From NCBI RefSeq assembly GCF_965227785.1, contig NZ_OZ245785.1:2170001-2234000 (forward strand): a stretch of 64,000 nt of DNA, given 5' to 3'. This DNA comes from Gracilimonas sp965227785. GTDB lineage: Bacteria > Bacteroidota > Rhodothermia > Balneolales > Balneolaceae. The notes beneath the pieces were generated by a model. The model saw only the letters and a list, made by a program, of their open reading frames with translations. It made no database searches and was not told the origin of the DNA. Of this stretch, positions 59,592 through 64,000 are shown one piece after another. A program made the position numbers and the translations under genes. Every line of letters begins with the position of its first letter. Positions within the stretch are counted from its first letter, which is position 1.

Positions 59592-60265
59592 TGCGCTGTA
59601 TAATTATCGATGATGAACCGGCGGCACGCTCTGTTTTGGAACAATACCTTGCTGACACTCCCGAACTGAAGCTGGTGGCTTCATGCAAAAATGCCTTGGA
59701 AGCAAGAAAGGTGATTAAGGACAGAGACCCCGATTTACTGTTCCTTGATATCAATATGCCGCGATTGTCCGGCATCGATTTTCTGAAATCTCTTAACCGC
59801 CCGCCTAAGGTGATACTCACCACTGCCTACTCAGAATATGCCCTGGAAGGATATGAATTGGACGTGGTGGATTACCTTCTTAAACCGTTTTCATTTGAGC
59901 GCTTTTTGAAAGCGGTAGACAAGGCTTGGAATAAAGAGAAGGAAAGTGAAACGGCAGAGCAGGTGGTGACAATCAAAGCAGACGGGAAGCTATACAGAAT
60001 CGGGGTTAGCGAAATAGTGTTCGCAGAAAGTAAGGGCGACTACATCACGGTTCACACCAAAGAAAAAAAGCTAACTTTTAACCAAACGCTGAAAGACTTT
60101 TACAGGCAGCTACCTGAGTTGTTGTTCAGCAGGGTTCATAAATCATATGTGGTTTCCCTTTCCAGGATTGAATATCTCGAAGGAAATATTATAAAAACAG
60201 GGAGCCATTCTATCCCTGTGGGTAAGGCTTATAAAGAAGCATTCATGAAGAAATACACCTCGTAG
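59588..60265 (+). CDS. LytTR-family response regulator
   Basis: A 225-residue regulator with receiver (CIIIDDEPAARSVLEQYL, LLFLDINMPRLSGIDFL, phospho-Asp near residue 54, VVDYLLKPFSFERF) and a C-terminal LytTR DNA-binding domain (FAESKGDYITVHTKEKKLTF, FSRVHKSYVVSLSRIEYLEG). It partners the LytS-type kinase, overlapping its gene by 4 bp. LytTR regulators often control cell-wall or surface functions. Confidence 0.92.
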   Translation: MMRCIIIDDEPAARSVLEQYLADTPELKLVASCKNALEARKVIKDRDPDLLFLDINMPRLSGIDFLKSLNRPPKVILTTAYSEYALEGYELDVVDYLLKPFSFERFLKAVDKAWNKEKESETAEQVVTIKADGKLYRIGVSEIVFAESKGDYITVHTKEKKLTFNQTLKDFYRQLPELLFSRVHKSYVVSLSRIEYLEGNIIKTGSHSIPVGKAYKEAFMKKYTS

Positions 60266-60293
60266 AAAAAAGGCGGCCTCAGCAAAGACCGCC
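60266..60293 (-). terminator. Terminator of the yceI gene
   Basis: GGCGGCCT (60272-60279) pairs with AGACCGCC (60286-60293) with one G-U; the minus strand then has six T residues. Confidence 0.8.
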
Positions 60294-60322
60294 CTCTATA
60301 CGAAACTATGAAATTACTGTGA

Positions 60323-60862
60323 TTAAGCTTCCACGGGCTCAGATTCTACAACCTGTACGTTTAGCTGCAGCTTCACTTCATTTCCTACAACAACACTTCC
60401 GGCTTCCGTAACGGCATTCCATTTCAATCCGAATTCCTTTCGGTTGATGGAGCCATTAATTTCAAAACCGGCTTTGGTTTGTCCGTATGGATCGTCGACA
60501 GTGCCGCCATGCTCTACATCCAAGGTAATTTCTTTGGTGGTGTCACGGATCGTCAAATTTCCGGTAAGCTCATAGGTGTTATTACCAGTACTTGTGAATG
60601 ATGTCGATTCAAAAGTCATCTTTGGGAATTCTTCAGCATTAAAAAAGTCATCAGACTTCAGGTGGTTATCTCTGTCAGCATTATTTGTTGTGATGCTGTC
60701 GATATCAGCTTCAAATGTTACAGTAGCATTTTCAAAAGAATCGCCCTCTGTTTTTAGTGAGCCGTTAAAACTTTTGAAATTACCAGTCACCGTTGAAATA
60801 ACCAGGTGCTTTACTTTAAACTGAATCTCTGAATGAGTAGGGTCAATATTCCAGGTTGCCAT
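60323..60862 (-). CDS. YceI-family protein
   Basis: A 179-residue lipocalin-like YceI domain: WNIDPTHSEIQFKVKHLVIS, VTGNFKSFNGSLKTEGDSF, ADIDSITTNNADRDNHLKSD, DFFNAEEFPKMTFESTSF, TGNLTIRDTTKEITLDV and KTKAGFEINGSINRKEFGL-type blocks. YceI folds bind isoprenoid lipids or quinones. No signal peptide is visible, so unlike E. coli YceI it appears cytosolic, as in several Bacteroidota members. Confidence 0.92.
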   Translation of the reverse strand: MATWNIDPTHSEIQFKVKHLVISTVTGNFKSFNGSLKTEGDSFENATVTFEADIDSITTNNADRDNHLKSDDFFNAEEFPKMTFESTSFTSTGNNTYELTGNLTIRDTTKEITLDVEHGGTVDDPYGQTKAGFEINGSINRKEFGLKWNAVTEAGSVVVGNEVKLQLNVQVVESEPVEA

Positions 60863-60930
60863 AATAATATAAATTAGATTAGTATTAAATAGTTTAATGT
60901 TGAACTAAATGTACATACAGATAACTCGAT

Positions 60931-60957
60931 AGGGCAATAGAAAGTTCCTATAGCCCT
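60931..60957. other. Hairpin in the yceI/barrel intergenic region
   Basis: AGGGCAATAG and CTATAGCCCT pair around a 7-nt loop with one mismatch. It lies between divergent genes; no role can be assigned. Confidence 0.35.
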
Positions 60958-61124
60958 GATTTTAATTTCCGAAGCAGAATGAATAGTCAGGATACCGGGT
61001 TAATCCAATGCCATTAGGTCGAAAGAGAGCACTTTTTTAATATAGAATTACAGAAATGGAATATGGCTCTGTGTACCTTAATCGTGCTTTCAAAATTGAT
61101 AAACCCATTAATTTATTCTATCAA

Positions 61125-62360
61125 ATGAAAAAGAAACTAACGTGTCTGTTACTATTGGCAGGTTTCATATATCCCGGATCTGCAATGGCCCAGGACTCAA
61201 CATCTACCATTAATGTATTTCTGGATTGCCGAAGAACGTGTGATGAGAGTTTTGTTCGGGATGAAATTCAGTTCGTGAACTATGTCCGTACCAACGAAGA
61301 TGCGGATGTCCATGTGCTGATTACCCGCCAACAAACCGGAAGTGAGGGACAGGAGTATACGCTGGAGTTTATCGGTGAAAATGACTTCACGGGAATTAAT
61401 GATGTGATGATCTTTTACTCACCGGAATCTGATACTGAAGATGAAAGAAGAAATGGGTTAAATCAGTATATAAAACTGGGGCTGTTCCCCTACTTGAAAG
61501 AACGGCCGGTAGCACAGCGGTTGATTATTGATTTTGACGGCGCAAACCAAAGCAGTCAACAAGAACAAAGAGATAACTGGGATTACTGGGTATTTGATAT
61601 AAACGCCGATACGGACCTGGAAGGGGAGAAATCCGAAAGTGAGTTCTCCCTGAACGGCCGGCTTAGTGCTGAACGGGTAACACCGGAGTGGAAATTTGAG
61701 TTTGAGGTGCAACAGTACTACGAAAAGCAAACCTTTGAAGATGACGGAGAGACAGATACTTTTACCACAGAAAGCAGAGATGCTGAAGCTCTTTTAGTTA
61801 AGAGCCTTGGCGATCATTGGTCGGCCGGTATTTCTTCAGAGGCACGCCATTCAACAAGGAGTAACTACGACCTGTTACTGGAAGCAAGTCCGGCTGTGGA
61901 GTACAGCGTATTCCCCTACAGCGAATTCACAAAACGGGAAATAACCTTCTTATATCGATTTACCGGAGGGTACTATGATTATAACGAAGTGACGGTGTAC
62001 GGCAAAACTTCTGAGAAATTATTACAGCAGCAGCTGAGCTCGCAGATCAGGTTTACACAACCGTGGGGTGAGTTTGAGGCCCGGGTTGTTGGTTCCGCTT
62101 TTCTTCATGATTTCACAAAGAATAGAATTGGAACTGATTTACAGCTAGACTTCCGGATTTTCCGGGGCTTGTCGGTTTATTTCAGAGGGGAGTATGACTG
62201 GATCAACAACCAGCTTTCCATTCCGGCCGGCGGCATCACCGAACAGGAGCAGTTGCTAAACCTGAGAGAAAGGGCTACCTCCTATTCCTATGAACTGAGC
62301 TTTGGTCTGGAACTCAGCTTTGGATCTATTTACAACAACGTGGTGAATCCGAGGTTGTAG
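61125..62360 (+). CDS. Putative outer-membrane beta-barrel protein
   Basis: A 411-residue protein with a signal peptide (KLTCLLLLAGFIYPGSAMAQ). The first ~140 mature residues form a globular domain (VFLDCRRTCDESFVRDEIQF, YFKLGLFPYLKER-like, LGLFPYLKERPVAQRLIIDF). The rest is amphipathic strands typical of a barrel (NGRLSAERVTPEWKFEFEVQ, DHWSAGISSEARHSTRSNYD, FTKREITFLYRFTGGYYDY) ending in YSYELSFGLELSFGSIYNN. Function unknown. The ATG at 61125 gives the signal peptide at once; ATG 61056 adds an unmatched 23 residues. Confidence 0.7.
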   Translation: MKKKLTCLLLLAGFIYPGSAMAQDSTSTINVFLDCRRTCDESFVRDEIQFVNYVRTNEDADVHVLITRQQTGSEGQEYTLEFIGENDFTGINDVMIFYSPESDTEDERRNGLNQYIKLGLFPYLKERPVAQRLIIDFDGANQSSQQEQRDNWDYWVFDINADTDLEGEKSESEFSLNGRLSAERVTPEWKFEFEVQQYYEKQTFEDDGETDTFTTESRDAEALLVKSLGDHWSAGISSEARHSTRSNYDLLLEASPAVEYSVFPYSEFTKREITFLYRFTGGYYDYNEVTVYGKTSEKLLQQQLSSQIRFTQPWGEFEARVVGSAFLHDFTKNRIGTDLQLDFRIFRGLSVYFRGEYDWINNQLSIPAGGITEQEQLLNLRERATSYSYELSFGLELSFGSIYNNVVNPRL

Positions 62361-62390
62361 AACAGTTTCAACAAATTGTTCAGACATTAA

Positions 62391-62427
62391 AAAGCCCTGC
62401 CAGTTTGATTGCCAGCAGGGCTTTATT
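62391..62427. terminator. Bidirectional terminator between the barrel gene and tRNA-Arg
   Basis: AAAGCCCTGC (62391-62400) and GCAGGGCTTT (62415-62424) pair around 14 nt; T-rich runs lie on both strands, so it can stop both the plus-strand gene and the minus-strand tRNA. Confidence 0.8.
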
Positions 62428-62432
62428 GTGTG

Positions 62433-62506
62433 TACGCCCGGAAGGATTCGAACCCTCAGCCTTCTGATCCGAAGTCAGACGCTCTATCCGGTTGAGCTAC
62501 GGGCGC
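62433..62506 (-). tRNA. tRNA-Arg (anticodon UCG)
   Basis: The minus strand folds into a complete cloverleaf: acceptor GCGCCCG/CGGGCGT, D-arm GCTC...GAGC, anticodon arm TCTGA-CTTCGGA-TCAGA with anticodon TCG, T-arm GAGGG-TTCGAAT-CCTTC. The UCG anticodon reads Arg CGA. The 3' CCA is not encoded. Confidence 0.92.
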
Positions 62507-62617
62507 AGTTGAACATCGAACAAGGAACACCGAAGGGTGAACGTTGAGCGATTGTTTTAAAAGGGCATCAAATATAAGAAGAGTTGTGCTCAGAAACATC
62601 AAAAATCAGCGCCCGAT

Positions 62618-63619
62618 TTAGAGTATCAGCATGGCATCCCCGAAGGAGTAAAACCTGTACTTTTCTTGAATAGCGTGTTCGTAAACCCGCTTCATTTCAT
62701 CAAATCCCATAAAAGCAGCTACCAGCATAAGCAGGGTGCTTTTGGGAAGGTGGAAGTTAGTGATCAGGGCATCCACAGCTTTAAAGGAGTAGCCGGGAGT
62801 AATAAAAATGTCAGTCTCTCTGCTTTCAGGACTAAAGGTTCGATCGGAAGCAGAAGCAGTTTCCAAGACCCGAATACTGGTGGTGCCCACGGCCGTAATA
62901 TGTGTTGCTGAATTCAACTCTTCGCATGTGGATTCGGGAAGGTGAAACCACTCGCTGTGCATGTTGTGTTCATCCAGATCTTCTGTTTTTACCGGGGCAA
63001 ATGTACCCAGTCCCACGTGCAAAGTGACTTCCGTTCTCTTTATCCCGCTATCTTTCAGTTTGGCAAGCAGTTCATCCGTGAAATGAAGTCCGGCAGTTGG
63101 AGCTGCCTTACTCCCTAAATCCTTCGCATAAACGGTTTGGTACTCATCGGAAAGAGATTCGTCTTGTTCAATGTAAGGAGGAAAGGGCGTGTGTTTATAC
63201 GGTTCCAGTTTAGGGTCGTCCATATCACAAGACAACACCAGGTTGCGAAGCCCATCATCAGCAATATTAATAACCCTGGCTGTAATGCCCTCGGCTAACT
63301 GAAGCTCCTTCCCTGCTTTAAACTTCTTGCCGGGCCTGACCATTGCCTCTATCGTGTTATTGTTGCTGACGGAGGTTACGAAAAGTTCCTTTTTCCCGTC
63401 GTCAAACAGCAGCCTACATTTTTCTACCTTGCTGTTGTTGACCACCATAGTGCTGTCATCCGGAAGGTAATCACCAACATTATAGAAATAATCGTCTGTG
63501 ATGGTTTTATCTGCCCTGTTATAAACCAACAAGCGGGCGTGGTCTCTGGGTTGAGCCGGGGCTTGGGCGATGAGTTCTTCAGGAAGGTTGTAGTCAAAAT
63601 CAGATAGGGTAAATTTCAT
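62618..63619 (-). CDS. queA: S-adenosylmethionine:tRNA ribosyltransferase-isomerase
   Basis: QueA transfers the ribosyl part of AdoMet to preQ1-modified tRNA, making epoxyqueuosine at the wobble position. The 333-residue protein has FDYNLPEELIAQAPAQPRDH, ARLLVYNRADKTITDDYF, GSKAAPTAGLHFTDELLAKL, TLHVGLGTFAPVKTEDLDEH, ITAVGTTSIRVLETAS and NFHLPKSTLLMLVAAFMG, all diagnostic. Complete. Confidence 0.97.
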   Translation of the reverse strand: MKFTLSDFDYNLPEELIAQAPAQPRDHARLLVYNRADKTITDDYFYNVGDYLPDDSTMVVNNSKVEKCRLLFDDGKKELFVTSVSNNNTIEAMVRPGKKFKAGKELQLAEGITARVINIADDGLRNLVLSCDMDDPKLEPYKHTPFPPYIEQDESLSDEYQTVYAKDLGSKAAPTAGLHFTDELLAKLKDSGIKRTEVTLHVGLGTFAPVKTEDLDEHNMHSEWFHLPESTCEELNSATHITAVGTTSIRVLETASASDRTFSPESRETDIFITPGYSFKAVDALITNFHLPKSTLLMLVAAFMGFDEMKRVYEHAIQEKYRFYSFGDAMLIL

Positions 63620-63634
63620 GCCCCAAAAATCAGG

Positions 63635-64000
63635 TTATTCAACAATAATCTCAAAGAAATTATCCTTATCGGGCTTAAACTTAACGGGTTTTATAGCTTG
63701 AATGGTGCTGTCGCGGACAACATAAATTTTCAGACTGTCTTTCACTTCAAAACCTCCGGAAACACTAGTAAAAGAACGCCCTAAGGCAAGTTGTTCCGGA
63801 TCCAATGTGAATTCACCATTAGCATTGGTTTTAGTAAGTGGAAAAGAGCCGGGAAGTGAGCTGTCTGGTTTATTGACCAGGAAAAGGCTGCTGGTTAACA
63901 TGTCAAAGTTAGATCTCACCTCGTAACCCAAGATTCCGTTAGTTAGCAGTGAGTCGGGAACAAGAATAGAATGTTCGCCTGCAGCCAAAGTATCTTCGAA
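63635..64000 (-). CDS. C-terminal part of an unidentified protein (truncated by the window edge)
   Basis: The frame is open to the right edge, so only the last ~122 residues are seen. They form beta-rich stretches (HSILVPDSLLTNGILGYEVR, MLTSSLFLVNKPDSSLPGSF, GEFTLDPEQLALGRSFTSV, DNFFEIIVE) resembling carboxypeptidase-regulatory-like or Ig-like domains of envelope proteins. It lies 15 bp upstream of queA on the same strand. Not recognised. Confidence 0.55.
   Translation of the reverse strand, partial: FEDTLAAGEHSILVPDSLLTNGILGYEVRSNFDMLTSSLFLVNKPDSSLPGSFPLTKTNANGEFTLDPEQLALGRSFTSVSGGFEVKDSLKIYVVRDSTIQAIKPVKFKPDKDNFFEIIVE

Noticed and set aside
60931..60957. Riboswitch or terminator candidate in front of the barrel gene
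   Set aside because: A single weak hairpin with a mismatch and no conserved aptamer; kept only as a low-confidence structure.
1..64000. Prophage, defence island, CRISPR or conjugative element
   Set aside because: No integrase, capsid, cas, restriction-modification or toxin-antitoxin genes could be identified; the only mobile pieces are the Y1 element and short inverted-repeat elements.

Overview
The window is a bacterial chromosome segment of moderate GC, densely packed with genes on both strands and with no prophage, plasmid or CRISPR signature. Gene content points to the Bacteroidota/Rhodothermota/Balneolota (FCB) group, most likely a marine Balneolota-like organism. The evidence is: TTG/TAnnTTTG-type promoters, a ribosomal protein bS16 with a long acidic tail, many Sec-secreted beta-barrels and lipoproteins, DUF4097, DUF5117-type and OmpA-type surface proteins, and two sodium-coupled symporters. 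The taxonomy is inferred from protein resemblance, not computed.

Layout. 1-8.1 kb: the end of an unknown gene, then a minus-strand run (VOC protein, TlpA-like thioredoxin, iodotyrosine-deiodinase-like nitroreductase, YCII protein, beta-barrel/M23 fusion, membrane gluzincin, DoxX, proline dehydrogenase). 8.2-16.6 kb: KTSGGS-repeat secreted protein, uvrA, a small outer-membrane barrel, an ABC exporter pair, secreted and lipoproteins. 16.7-25.4 kb: MscS, a free-Met-sulfoxide-reductase-like GAF protein, MarC, DinB, an alanine symporter, a REP-type tyrosine transposase flanked by hairpins, a secreted metzincin, and aat. 25.7-30.3 kb: an ECF sigma/anti-sigma/secreted-protein operon whose last gene carries an in-frame 141-bp inverted-repeat element, then a DUF4398/OmpA lipoprotein pair. 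30.5-35.1 kb: the translation operon ffh-rpsP-rimM-trmD-rplS with adk. 35.3-45.2 kb: DUF1499 protein, ATP-grasp ligase divergent from an MFS transporter, DUF72 protein, and two HisKA_2-type kinases flanking an SSS symporter. 45.2-50.5 kb: DUF3052, SirB1-like protein, arginine deiminase, site-2 protease, lipoprotein, smpB and rnpB. 50.6-56.6 kb: a zinc-ribbon-family protein that has lost all its cysteines, nif3-like, PLPBP, two PspB-like membrane proteins, DivIVA, purine nucleoside phosphorylase and an acidic protein. 56.7-64 kb: lipoprotein isoaspartyl peptidase, a lipoprotein/LytS/LytR operon, YceI, an outer-membrane barrel, tRNA-Arg, queA and a truncated gene.

How it works together. Translation and RNA maturation are strongly represented (SRP, bS16, bL19, RimM, TrmD, QueA, Aat, SmpB, RNase P RNA, tRNA-Arg). 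A second theme is envelope maintenance and sensing: the ECF operon, PspB-like pair, MscS, M23 fusion, S2P, OmpA lipoproteins and three membrane histidine kinases. The only stretch over 300 bp without a protein gene is 50.02-50.68 kb, which holds rnpB and two terminators. The most interesting novel items are the in-frame element in the ECF-operon protein, the operon itself (its secreted product is an internal tandem duplication of unknown function), the cysteine-free zinc-ribbon protein, the OB-fold histidine kinase and the hairpin-flanked transposase.
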